64,000 bases of DNA from Isoetes taiwanensis (Eukaryota > Streptophyta > Lycopodiopsida > Isoetales > Isoetaceae): the NCBI GenBank assembly GCA_021234155.1, contig JAJEKV010000015.1, positions 840,852 through 904,851 of the forward strand. The letters are read 5' to 3'. Numbering within the stretch: position 1 is the first letter of the stretch; every line of letters begins with the position of its first letter. Below the pieces are notes generated by a model. It was not told where the DNA came from and ran no database searches. It saw only the letters and a list, made by a program, of their open reading frames with translations. Shown here piece after piece: positions 37,294-47,777 of the stretch. Made by a program: the position numbers and the translations under genes.

Positions 37294-37975
37294 GTGGTCA
37301 ATGTTTCTAGATGGAATAGGCAGGAAAAGAGGTGCATATATGTATACAGCAATGAGGATCACAATCACCTGAAGCAGTACCTAGACATGTGCATCCTAAG
37401 TAAGCTTTCAGATGTTAGAGTTTTAGAACTGCTAAAGAAAACACACTATAAAACCAGAAGAATCCCACGCTTGCCAGGTGTCCACAACATTACATGTTGG
37501 TGCATTTTCCCATGGAGAAGCGCAGGATGATTGCATCCACTTGCAAGGTGCGCACCGCCTCGGAATTAAGATATGCAGAAAGAGCGAGAGGACATGATCT
37601 GGCAATGTTGCCAACTGGGAGCCATTGAAGATGAGTGCCACACTCTTTAGAACTGCCCAGCATTTGGGCCTATCAGGACACGATATGTCGAGTTGGTTAC
37701 ACCTAATCAACTACTACATGTGATATTGCAGGCGTCTTCAGTGGAGGTACTAGCATCATATCTCCAGGAGGTACTGATGCGAACTTGGTTGTGACCTTCA
37801 TCAATATGTTTAAAGGTACAAATGTATAGTTTACCAGCAACCCTATGTTGCTAAGGATTTTCCCTCGAAAACCCTTTGGGGCGGGGTTTTTTAAATCCTG
37901 GACAGTAATAGTCTGTTGTATCTTTTGTTTGAGTGTCCATAGGCATTTTTGGTCTTCATGGACAACAACATTCAA
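37294..37975 (+). pseudogene. LINE-B C-terminal fragment with 3' UTR, copy 3
   Basis: Corresponds to the last quarter of the copy at 32545: HNHLKQYLDMCILSKLSDV (compare QYLDACFLSKLWDA), LPGVHNITCW, then in other frames CQLGAIEDECHTL and CPAFGPIRTRYVEL. It keeps the full zinc-finger-like C...C..H...C spacing that copy 2 has lost. The 3' UTR shares ttccctcgaaaaccctt and gggttttttaaatcc. Same orientation as copy 2, so MED30 sits between two tails of one LINE family. Confidence 0.8.
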
Positions 37976-38915
37976 TTCAATTCTTGCCCATGATTCTTAA
38001 GTGGTCCACTATTGGTACACACTGCTAATGAATTTTTGAATCACTTTTTTCTCCTCTTTGACTGAAAATGCTATATTTCTACTTGCCATACTTCTAATTT
38101 TTGGGTCGGAACACTGCTTCTTGTAAGCTATGCAAAGATGAGTGCAAACTTCATGCTTGCAAACTATGCTAGGACGAGTGCAAACTTCATGCAAGGCTTT
38201 CTGTTATTGCAAAACATGCATGAATTCTTCTCCCTTCGAACTGCATAATTTTCACTTTTTGCAATCTTAGTACTTGCAAAAGTTGCAATGTCATTAAATG
38301 CATCACAACATATTTTTGTATGGCCGTAAGTTTAATAGATAGATATGATTTATACCAATTCGCAATGGGACCAATAGCTGTAAGTTTAATGAATATCAAT
38401 GTAATATAAGGTGTAACTGAATGAATACACAGGAATACACATCTGCTTGGAAGATCACAATATGAATTGTATTTATCGACATCAAATGCATCCCTCATTT
38501 CTACAATAGTTTATCAGACCTTTGATATACAGATATGTGTTGTACAAATCTGCATTCGGCTCAGCAGCTGAGCAGCAATTCAGAATTGACATTAATGTGG
38601 AGCCATTTGTACAAATAACCAGACTATATTAAGACAAACAGCTGCCACAAAGCACATAAGGCACGTTGCCTCATTGCATATACAAGTATCATAGCTTGAC
38701 AATAGTCCTCCCATATCAACCTGTTTAGGTGCTAGAACCATTTAACAGCTTGGAAGTCCTTCAACAGTGTAAACTAAACATTCTGCTTTTGTAAAAACAT
38801 GCGCCATGGCACAATTTGTATCTTTCTTTAAAATCAACCCTTCCAATATGCAGAACAAATCCCTGACAATCATGCGTACAAGAAAATATATGGCAATAAC
38901 CAATTATCATGTGAA
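37976..38915. other. No supported gene
   Basis: AT-rich. A short local duplication of gcaaacttcatgc with tatgc(a/t)aa occurs at about 38130-38190. It probably includes the 3' flank of NOP16. Confidence 0.55.
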
Positions 38916-39935
38916 TCACATTTCATCTTGATTTCCATTACAGTCATTTAGTTTTTCATAAGCATGAAATCTTAAACACAATTTCCTAAGTGCAGATGGG
39001 GTATGCTGCATCTTATTCAGCTTCATATCCCGTGACATTACCTGCAAAACCAGTAATCAGCCCTTGAGAAGAATCCCCTATCAGTATGATGCTTTAAAAC
39101 GCACAGTAACTTACCTCATAGTTTTCGCCATGTTTTAATATAAGATGACTGATATACACCCTTTGCATTTTTGTAAGCCGTTGCAAAGGAGCAGTGTTTC
39201 CATCTTTCCTTTTTTTTCCTAATGCAGATCTGACATCTAAATAAAAACACACAACATGGTTACTGAACATACATTTACCAAAATTAAAGTACACAAATAA
39301 AAGAAAGGAGATAAAGGATTACCATCTGGTTCACAATCTTTTCTATCATCTAGATCTGCCAAATCAATCAGTTGCATTGAACTGTGACGACGGGCACTTG
39401 GGGCATTGGGATCAGCAACTAGACCCAAAGCCTGATAGTTCTCCAGCACGGTTTTCTTAGTCCATTCTAACCTGTTAAACAGGTGCATTGTATACATTCT
39501 TAACTCCCATGAAAAGCTATACAGTTCAAATTTGCTATACAAGCAATCAAGATAAGAGTAAGGGTTGCACAGGAATGACTTTCGCGTTTCCATATCGATT
39601 TAGTAATCAAGATAAGAGTAAGGGTTGCACAGGAATGACTTTCGCGTTTCCATATCGATTTAGTTAAATTCATATATATCTACTGAATATGAACAAGATA
39701 GATATTCCCCCACAGAATGCTACAAACGTTCTCAGAGATTAAATCCATTAAAACATCAGGAAATTTCAACAGTCTGATTGTAAAAAGGCAACCAAGAAGA
39801 TTAAGAGCCTAACCTTTTCGTGGTTCCAGGAATGGTAACGGCTGGAGGAGCAGCGAGCTTGTTAGGTTTTCGTTTGGGCAATCCGACACGCACCTTCGCC
39901 TTGCCCTTCTTAAAACTCCGCCTCGACCGACCCAT
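38916..39935 (-). CDS. NOP16: Nucleolar protein 16 (NOP16-type ribosome biogenesis factor)
   Basis: Four exons read right to left with GT-AG borders and matching phases: 39935-39814, 39471-39323, 39236-39115, 39041-38916 (TGA); 172 residues, the usual length for the family. The N-terminus is strongly basic (GRSRRSFKKGKAKVRVGLPK), as expected for a nucleolar protein. LEWTKKTVLENYQALGLVAD is the conserved W.....NY..LGL..D block. The C-terminal half has LTKMQRVYISHLILKHGENY followed by VMSRDMKLNKMQHTPSALRK, matching the HG.dy..M.rD.kLN..Q.t...Lr core. NOP16 helps assemble the 60S pre-ribosome in the nucleolus. All exons are open and intact. Introns are short (342, 86 and 73 bases); the first contains a fresh 60-bp duplication. 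Confidence 0.92.
39541..39661. repeat. Near-perfect 60-bp tandem duplication in NOP16 intron 1
   Basis: 39544-39600 (caatcaagataagagtaagg...) is repeated base for base at 39604-39660; only the first few bases of the period differ. The identity indicates a very recent duplication or an assembly stutter. It lies wholly in the intron, so coding is unaffected. Confidence 0.95.
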
Positions 39936-39954
39936 TAGTTACTGAGTTCTGAGC

Positions 39955-40152
39955 CCCTCAAGGTTTAGGGTTCTGAGTTTTACTTTAGGGCAAGGTTTGT
40001 GACACAATGCAACTAGACAAAGGGGTCGTCATTATTCCCTGGCGCCCATTCTCATGGCGACACGTGGCACCTGCCAATATCACGGAATGGAAATAGGGTG
40101 CCTGCATTCCGATCGACCGGCGGCGCAGGTTTTAGGGTCTTGTTTTAGGGTT
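39955..40152 (-). promoter_or_regulatory. NOP16 upstream region with clustered telo-box-like motifs
   Basis: On the minus strand, CCCTAAACC (39962-39970) and two AACCCTAAA/ACCCTAAAA words (about 40129-40152) lie 30-220 bases before the ATG. Such AAACCCTA boxes are enriched in promoters of plant ribosomal-protein and ribosome-biogenesis genes, which suits a nucleolar assembly factor. Positions are seen; function is inferred. Confidence 0.5.
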
Positions 40153-40159
40153 CTTGGCG

Positions 40160-40300
40160 CTCCACACCTCCGCACAAGATCACAGGTTTTTAAGGTAAGA
40201 TCCGGACAAGATCACAGGTTTTTAAGGTAAGATCCACACAAGATCACAGGTTTTCCACACAAGATCACAGGTTTTCCACACAAGATCATAGATTTTTAAG
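40160..40300. repeat. Tandem repeats of (ca)caagatcacaggttttt
   Basis: Five successive units with the core acaagatcacaggtttt, in two sizes: about 37 bases with an added taaggtaagatcc and about 21 bases with ccacac. Short relatives (gatcgcaggtct) continue to 40450. A 17-bp hairpin follows at 40517-40560 (aggggaatgaaaactgg and partner). Confidence 0.75.
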
Positions 40301-40639
40301 GTTCTTGTAGCTCCATACCGCCCCATCTTCCACACAAGATCGCAGGACTGCACCGCACTCTTCAAGCAGGTCTTTGAGCTCACCGCACAGAGATCGCAGG
40401 TCTTGAGATCGCAGGTCTCTGCACCGCACAGAGTTTTCGCAGGTTTCACAGATCTTTGCCTAAAACTCTGTTTCACAGCTCTGTTTCTGCCTCCGACTCC
40501 CCCATTTCTATTTTGTAGGGGAATGAAAACTGGTCCAGCATTCCCAGTTTCCATTCCCCTATACATCAACTTCCATTTCCATGGCAAACTCGTTACCTTG
40601 CTATGTGGCCCGGTCAACCTAGGGCTCACTCATGATCGA

Positions 40640-42573
40640 TGATAATATATCGGTCTTACCTCGAAGGGAACCTGTTCATGGAAAACTGCCCGTGGGCCTT
40701 TGGCTAGTTTCTAAATGCTCAATTGCTAGAGGAACGTGATTCTATTATTGTTTACATGAGTTTATAGGGCTAGGGATCGGGAATAGTTTCAAATTGTTGA
40801 GGATTGTGCCACCAACACAACAATCAATCTCCATTATATTTTAATGATATGGAGTCGAGGCAACATTTGATCAAATCTTCCTACATGTTGCATTTCAAGC
40901 CACCAATCCAACAACTAATTGGATAACTGGTAAATCTTGTTACGGATGAAGAGCCAGATTCCATTACATTAGAAGTTGTGGGCTTTTGAATAGTGCCTAC
41001 CAGTTCAGCTACCAAAGAATTATCATCCCATTATTGTTTCAAAGTAGGCCCAAATGCTGAGATATGACCAACACAACAACATGTTGCGGTGGATGGACAT
41101 TATGGTTTTAATGACCTTGCTAAGAATGAGACATTAACATAGACAAAATAGGGATTTGCGTCATAGCTTAGGTTTAATAGCAAAAATAAGAAAAGCAGCA
41201 TCCTGAGGGATATTGGATGGGGTGCCTATGATTTTGAAATATTAAATATAGGTTCGCCTAAAGTTTTAGAATATGAAATATGAAGACTCGAACCTCTACA
41301 AAAATAATTCATTATCCTAATAAAAATGCTTTAACCAATACAACCAGGGGCTAGCGTGCTTATTCTTTTCTATTGAATCTGTATTTTTTTTTTTCCTTTT
41401 TTTTTATAATAACTCATTCAATTATTTCAGGGGTATGGTCTATGGTCTCAAGAATGGTGATTTATGCATCCATATCAAATCCCCCTAGAACTCCTAGTTA
41501 TTGTGCTACATATTCTAAACGAGATATGCCCTAGACTACCCCAATTGTCTGTCCTACGACCCAGCATTTCAAATAAATTGCATCTTCAATTCTAAACACT
41601 TGATGATCATTAAGAAATCATTTTAGAAGAAATTGCATCTTCAATTCCAAAGAGTTAATTCCATGGAAAAGAGGGCATTTCAAGATAAAAATTCCCTTCG
41701 TCAAGTTAAATGCATCCAAAATGATGTTGAATGATGTTAATGTTCCTCAGCTTTTAGGGCTTTTAGTTTGTCTCCATATAGAATGCATGTTGGATTATGT
41801 GGTAAAACTTTATATGATCCAAAATGATGTTGATCAAAATGATGTTGAATGATGTTCATGTCCCCCAGCTTTTAGTTTATCTCCATATAGAATGTATGTA
41901 AGGAATTATGTGGTAAAACTTTATGACCCAAAATGATGTTGATTATACCTTGTGACTCCATAGGGAACATAGGTAAGGGATTATGTGGTAAATTTTTATG
42001 ATCTCGAAAAGTCACGTCTTGTGTTACTTGGTTATAGTAGAGGGGTCCTTGATGTGTACAACCCTGAAATAAGAAGACTATGTATTGCATCATGAAAAGC
42101 CAAATAGGGTGGAACCGTGTAGACTATTCTAGAAATTCAAATAGCAGACATTATTTAGTTGCCTACTTTTAAGCTTTGAGAATCCTCCATGGAATAATGT
42201 GAGAATAACAATGCATCCTAAATAATGAATATGTTTTGCAGCTTTGTTCCTCTTGCATGGTAATCTTTTACATGGTAACTTCAATCATGCTTAGATTCTT
42301 CATGAATATGGATTGTTTGGTCTTCAAGTGTGCTTCACATGTTACCATAAGAACCCATGGAACCGGGAAATTCAATTAGAAAGTTGGGCCAAATATGTCA
42401 CAAAGCAACTAGAAACTTCTTAACCTCTAGTCAAAATGCAATAATACTTTGCAAACACAACAATACTCTAAAGCTATAAACATCAGCCTTTTGAGAATTT
42501 TGTTCAGTTTCATTATGTTCAAGTATCAAACACACAGCCACAGGCATTGAGCAAATGAGTCGAGGTATATGGC
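40640..42573. other. No gene; ~120-bp tandem duplication at 41715-42010
   Basis: Units containing gatgttgaatgatgtt, cccagcttttag, tctccatatagaatg and ggattatgtggtaaaacttt follow one another two and a half times. The remainder is AT-rich with no protein-like frame. Confidence 0.6.
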
Positions 42574-42590
42574 AGTAATAATGCAATTTT

Positions 42591-42633
42591 TTTTTTTGAA
42601 GAACTGTGTCATCAATATATTAAAAGAATGGTA
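42591..42633 (-). mobile_element. 43-bp stub of an L1 LINE with perfect 17-bp TSD
   Basis: The insert reads (minus strand) attctt-taatatattgatgacacag-ttcttc followed by A's. This is the extreme 3' end of the full-length L1 that terminates at 63.67 kb. It is bounded by perfect 17-bp copies of agtaataatgcaatttt at 42574-42590 and 42634-42650. This is target-primed insertion aborted almost at once. Confidence 0.92.
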
Positions 42634-42837
42634 AGTAATAATGCAATTTTGAAGATGTCCTTCATGGTTTTACAAACAATTTCTATTGTTCAAACTTGCT
42701 AAGGACTCGCCTCGTTGACATCGACAAGATCTTCCTAGGAGGTGAAATATTGGTACATTCAGAGAGGAAGAACGCCTGAATTAGTTGACCTTGACCTTAT
42801 CACACGGTAATTTATCCCCTAATTTTCTATGATTTTT

Positions 42838-43497
42838 TTTTTTTAAGAACGTGTTTTACTTCATATTATACACTCAAACTTCTATTACAAAGTACTTCCA
42901 GAAGTAAGGAATGTCCCTAAAGCATCAATCACTTTTAGATGATCACTCCATATTGGAATTTTAATACGATCAGGCCAATTGGAGATCTGAAAGCAATTAT
43001 ACAACTTCTTACGAATTTCTTGAAGCACACCTGAGAAGAAATACGCTTATCATAAAAGACCTTTCTTCGCCTTTGCTTCCATACACTCCATATTAGCCAA
43101 GACTTTGCCATGTGAAATGCAATCCTTTTAGAAGCAATCCACTGATTTGGATAAATACCCAAAAGAAAGTGCTGACTATCCAAAGATACTCCAAAAAGAG
43201 AATGCAGCCAGGACCTAAGACTACTCAGCTCTGCACACAAATATAAACTGTGGTCCAATGTTTCAATGCACCGCTCACACATTGGGCAAAGTGGGCTTAC
43301 TCCCGGCTTAAAGCGATGAACCATCTCATTAACTCTTAAAGAGCGATGAATCACCTGCCAAAGTAGAACATTTACCTTTGGAGGATTATATTTAGACCAA
43401 ACAAGGTTCCAGATGGATTGCCATTGAGAAGGCAAAGTCTGTAAGTGCCATTTTCGAGAAGGTGATAAAGTATTTGAGGAGGTAAGCAATCTGTAGT
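42838..43497 (-). pseudogene. 5'-truncated L1 LINE (zf-RVT tail) with 16-bp TSD
   Basis: Minus-strand insertion bounded by perfect 16-bp direct repeats attttctatgattttt (42822-42837 and 43498-43513). Its 3' poly-A is merged with the left TSD. It encodes the end of ORF2: WSKYNPPKVNVLLWQVIHRS then LCPMCERCIETLDHSLYLC, the reverse-transcriptase zinc-binding (zf-RVT) domain with its C..C...H...C set intact. KRIAFHMAKSWLIWSVWKQR follows. It is the same family as 27165-27465, with an identical 3' UTR word gagtgtataatatgaagtaa. An open frame crosses the right TSD by chance. Confidence 0.93.
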
Positions 43498-43513
43498 ATT
43501 TTCTATGATTTTT

Positions 43514-45864
43514 GCGTAGAATAGATGCCTCAAATAACAAAAGTTGGTCCACTTAAAATGACCGAAGGAATTAAACGACAAAGACAATGCAATGCATGCA
43601 CTGCATTCCTTTCTGAATTGAAAACAAACAGAAGGAATTATGATGGCAAAGACAATGCAACATCAGAGTAAGGCTGTAGAGTGTAGAACTTCGATCTGCC
43701 TTGAGTTGGCCTTGGGCTTTCTCTCATTAATTCCACTTGAGTTTTTTTGCTTTGAAGAGATATTGCTTGCATCTAGCAGCTTCATTTATTCCCCAATACT
43801 TCCCATTCAGCTCATTCTGTAATAGGCATATATACCACATTTTTTAGTGGAGAAGCATAGGCAATTTGACACAGATATTCATACCCAAGTTTTGGAACTG
43901 GTACAACTTTGTTGCAGAAATATCATGGTGACCAAGGCAAGTAGGAAGGATGCGTTTCATGCTTTCTAATTCTGCCTCCACCAGAATGGTACTAACAAAT
44001 CTTCAATTGAAGCAAGGTGGTGTTAGAGAGCAGTGCTATCTTCAAGTTCTTCCCTACAACCTGATGTAGCATCCATTGCAATGGAGAATCTCAAAAGGGC
44101 AAACAAAAATTCCACTCGAATATTTCTTTGATCCTAGGAAGAAGAAGAACAATGCACCTTAAGAGAAAAATAATATCTTCGTTTGTAGGATTTTAAGAAC
44201 ACAAAACACAGAGTTTATGTTAAACACCCATATTTCTAGATACTTTCTGACATAACCATCTAACTAACAAACTTTTCATCCAATACAGACCTACGGTAAA
44301 CACTTATAATGCATGCAAAAGCAGAACATGAAGTTGGATAACATTCTTCATATGGACATGGTGAATATGTGCCCTAGCCATGGCTGCTCTAATAATTCTC
44401 CACATCTATTCGATATTAAATCTTCGAAATAGGCCCTCTTTTGACAATTTGTTAAAACCTGTAGGGTATATGTCAATCTGTGCAAACATACTCTTCCAAA
44501 TATCTCTCTATTTGATAAAAACGCAACTATGGATACAATCTGATACAGTGGCCCAATGCTGCCATGCAAAGCTCCAGATTGTCGGCCAGATCTCACATTA
44601 TTTTTCCTTATAATTTTTTAAGTTTAAAGATGGTGAAGGAAAATACCTTATGCAATCGCCAGAGTTTGATGTTTTCCATAGATCCGGTGAAGATCATTAA
44701 ATAAAACAACAGAAACCGCCTAAAACTGCCTCCACTAGGTACCATAGCTAAAGCTTTGATGAGCGACGAGCAACCTTTCAAGGGTTCTGAAGCAAGCTAT
44801 GACGGCAGACGCTATCGAAATGTTTTTGCATGACAAAGGCAATAAAAGCAAAGGGGCAGATAGAAGCGGAAACCGAAGCCCAAGTCATAGCAGAAGCTTT
44901 AGCCCTCAAAAATTTGGTAGAAATTTCGCGTTATGAACCTCTGTTAGGAACTAAGCTTTTGCCCTGTAATGAACTAGGCTTTTTAGTAGATGGCTCCTTG
45001 CATAAGGTGTAATAAACCCTCTTACTGGACCCAATCTCTTCAAATGTGGAATACAGTTCACCCATCACTGCATTATCTGTGGCATTCATGGCGGAAACCA
45101 AATAAAGAATAGTCCACTAAGGCCTCAAATTCAATCCCGTGAAAACTCTCAGACCTATGAAAAGAGCTATCCGACCAGACTAAATCTATCAGATCACAAT
45201 TGTAGCTCTCGTTGATGGTTATCGAAGCAGAAGCTGAATAGCTAGGAGGCGTCGGAAGACAAATCTGCCATAGCCAGAGCAGAGCAAATAGACCCAAGGA
45301 TTGCTTGCAGAGCAAGAAAGGGGGAACCATGACGTCACATGCTAACATTAGCTTTTTTTCCAGGTGTCACGTGTAGGTTTTTCTTGCATCAAACAAAATA
45401 GAAAAACACAGAAAAGGTATATATGCCTAATACTTTTATAAAACTTAAATGAATCTATTGTTTTATTTCTCTTCTACCTATTTTCCCTGGTTTGCATTTG
45501 ATGAGGTTATTCAATAACTTTTTTCTGGTTACTGCCATTGAGATTCATTTTCTTGACTTAAAAATCTAGAGGTCATTAATGTTCCATGTATATTAGTCCA
45601 AGAATTCCTCTTCATCTCCATATTATTTAATACATGTGTTCTTATCCCATGGTTTTTTAACTAAACTTTTGTTGCTTTAAGTTTTCATTTCCTTTACATC
45701 TATCTTCCATTTATTATTAATCTTTGACCCTTCTCAAGGCTTGGATAGGACGTTGCACCTAATCTTATTTAAGGCTGCATTTTCAAAAGCTTTTTATTCC
45801 AAAAGGAATCTTAAGTCTTAAATCTCTGTTTTAGTCTTAGGCTGGTATATTTTAGGCTTTTGGG
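43514..45864. other. No supported gene
   Basis: A minus-strand frame at 45348-45073 starts with a hydrophobic signal-peptide-like stretch (LGLFALLWLWQICLP), but no continuing exon or family could be found. The rest is AT-rich. Confidence 0.45.
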
Positions 45865-45895
45865 TTTTTATTTTATTTTATTTTATTTTATTATT
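45865..45895. repeat. (TTTTA)n microsatellite
   Basis: About five perfect tttta units directly upstream of the L1 target site. Confidence 0.9.
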
Positions 45896-46085
45896 AAGTC
45901 CAAAGATTGTGTCATAAAGACCTACATAGTAGGTTGAAAAAGCTTGCTCCGAGCTCTTTCCGGAGGTGTATAGCATCAGCTGTTTTGCATGTGGCTTGTT
46001 GCCGCAAAGACCTGATTTTCGGACTAGTTCGGATGTCATGGCCCCTGCCAGATAGGCTGATGGGGGATCGATTGATCCTCATGGC

Positions 46086-47777
46086 TTGGGGCTGAAGCCA
46101 AGGGAGATGGCGAGGAGGAAGAATCCTCCAGTAAAGGAGAAGGGCGCGGGTCTCGGCATGCATGAAGAGGCGCGGGCTGTAGGAAGTGGCATGCAATTGG
46201 TGGCAGAGATGAGGGAGCTCTTGGAATCCCCTTTGGTTGAGAGATATATGGATTGCTCTTCCTCTCAATATAATTCTGAGACCCCAGTAGATTGTGTTTT
46301 GGAGACTCCGATCTTGATCCCATCAAGCATGCCCCCTTTAGAACACGGATGCATGATGCCCTCTTCCCCCCATGGCTTGGGAAGGGATCACTTCTTGGTG
46401 ATGTGCCCTCTTCTAGGGTGCATGTAGCTGATGTGCCTCTGGGGTGCCCCCGAATACCTCTCGGGGTGCGGTGGCAGCCCCAACTCTGTCTTGGCTGGGC
46501 GAGCAATGACACTGTTGCTCTCGCATCACTCGGCCGGGGTTTTCAGATTGGATCAAGTGCAAGGCTCTGGAGTATAGGACTGCCCTTGTTCAAGAGGCTC
46601 TAAAATTTGTAGAGGATCATCACTCTGTTGACCTGCAGGCAGCTCTTCCAGAGACTCCATGGATAGATATTGATCATACCAGGCATGTTCAGACCATTGA
46701 GAATCTAGTTTCATTTGCGGTATCGGGCTACTTCACGGGTTACATATTGGACACGAGGAGGTTTTAGATCTTAAACTTCTTGGACATCCGAAGTCGGATT
46801 GGTTTGCCTAGGTATCAGTCTCTGAAATTCCTACCAAATAATTTCTTCATAATCATGTTTGAGGCTGAGTCTTCCGTGCAGCAATTGGTTAGTCGGGGGA
46901 TGGATACTTTGGGTGAATCTTATGTGTTGTATCAGTATTATACTACGGCAATGTCCACCGGTTCTTTGGCAAATAAAAATCCCGTGTTGATTCCGTTCGG
47001 GATCTTCCTCCCCGATCCGATGGTGCCCGATTTTTGGTTTCTATGGCTAATGGCCTGGGTGTATATTTGGCACATTCTATTATGCAGGTCCCCAAGATCT
47101 GTGTTGCTCTGCCTACTTTGCAGCCTGTGCCAACTTCTCTTCCAGTGCATAGTGGTCCCTGGCATTTTCTCTTCCGATTGAAGCTTTTGAATGGCTCTGA
47201 GATCCGGCGGATGTTTTCATCTATTGTGCTACCATCTGACCCTGTTGATGATCCTGTTGGTGCTTATAATGTGGTAGGGGTTGCGGGTGCTTATGCCGGG
47301 GTTCGGGATTCCTCTGTTCCTGAGGCAACAGGCAGAGGACTCCATGGTGTAGTGAGTGGAGTTGGACGAGGTGGTATGGGACGAGGCTGGGGCAGGCTTG
47401 CTGCTGGCCGCCCATTGGATGGCGGGGCTAGGGGACGTGGTGGCTCAGGGGAGGGCTCAGATGATTTGGTTGTGGCTAGGTCTGAGGACAGGGTTGTGGG
47501 AGGGGCTGGTGATCCTGTTGGGGATGTCCCAGTAGCAGTATGTGCTGAGCATGAGGTGGCTGGAGCAGCTCGATTGGAGGTAGAGACTAGTGTGACCCAT
47601 GACTCTATGGAGGTGCCTGGGGGACTTCCAACACGTGTTGGAAGTGGAATGTCACGTAGAGCAGCTGTGGGTCACATTGTTGTGATTAATCCTCTGGCTC
47701 TAGATGATGACTCTGTGGAGTGGGCTGATGGCCTGGTGGGTAGGCATGTGGGGCTGGACACTTCTCCTTCGGGATGA
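46086..47777 (+). pseudogene. L1 ORF1 (DUF4283-like nucleic-acid-binding protein), frameshifted
   Basis: The open reading is spread over frames. A leader ORF is at 46086-46427, then one frame gives EALKFVEDHHSVDLQAALPE, and 46780-46990 gives RYQSLKFLPNNFFIIMFEAE. After a frameshift near 47000 comes VRDLPPRSDGARFLVSMANG and 47034-47777, with GPWHFLF. The pattern resembles the plant L1 ORF1 DUF4283 core (FFI..F....s.q.lv...GP). The tail is G/R-rich (RGLHGVVSGVGRGGMGRGWG), as in RNA-binding ORF1 proteins. Its TGA (47775-47777) overlaps the ORF2 ATG as ATGA, suggesting ORF2 is made by termination-reinitiation. Confidence 0.75.

Noticed and set aside
45073-45348. Minus-strand frame with a signal-peptide-like start
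   Set aside because: No continuing exon, family match or splice partner; could be a real first exon, but support is too thin.
47034-47777. Stand-alone glycine-rich protein gene
   Set aside because: It is the C-terminal half of the L1 ORF1 within the L1 boundaries and overlaps ORF2 by ATGA.
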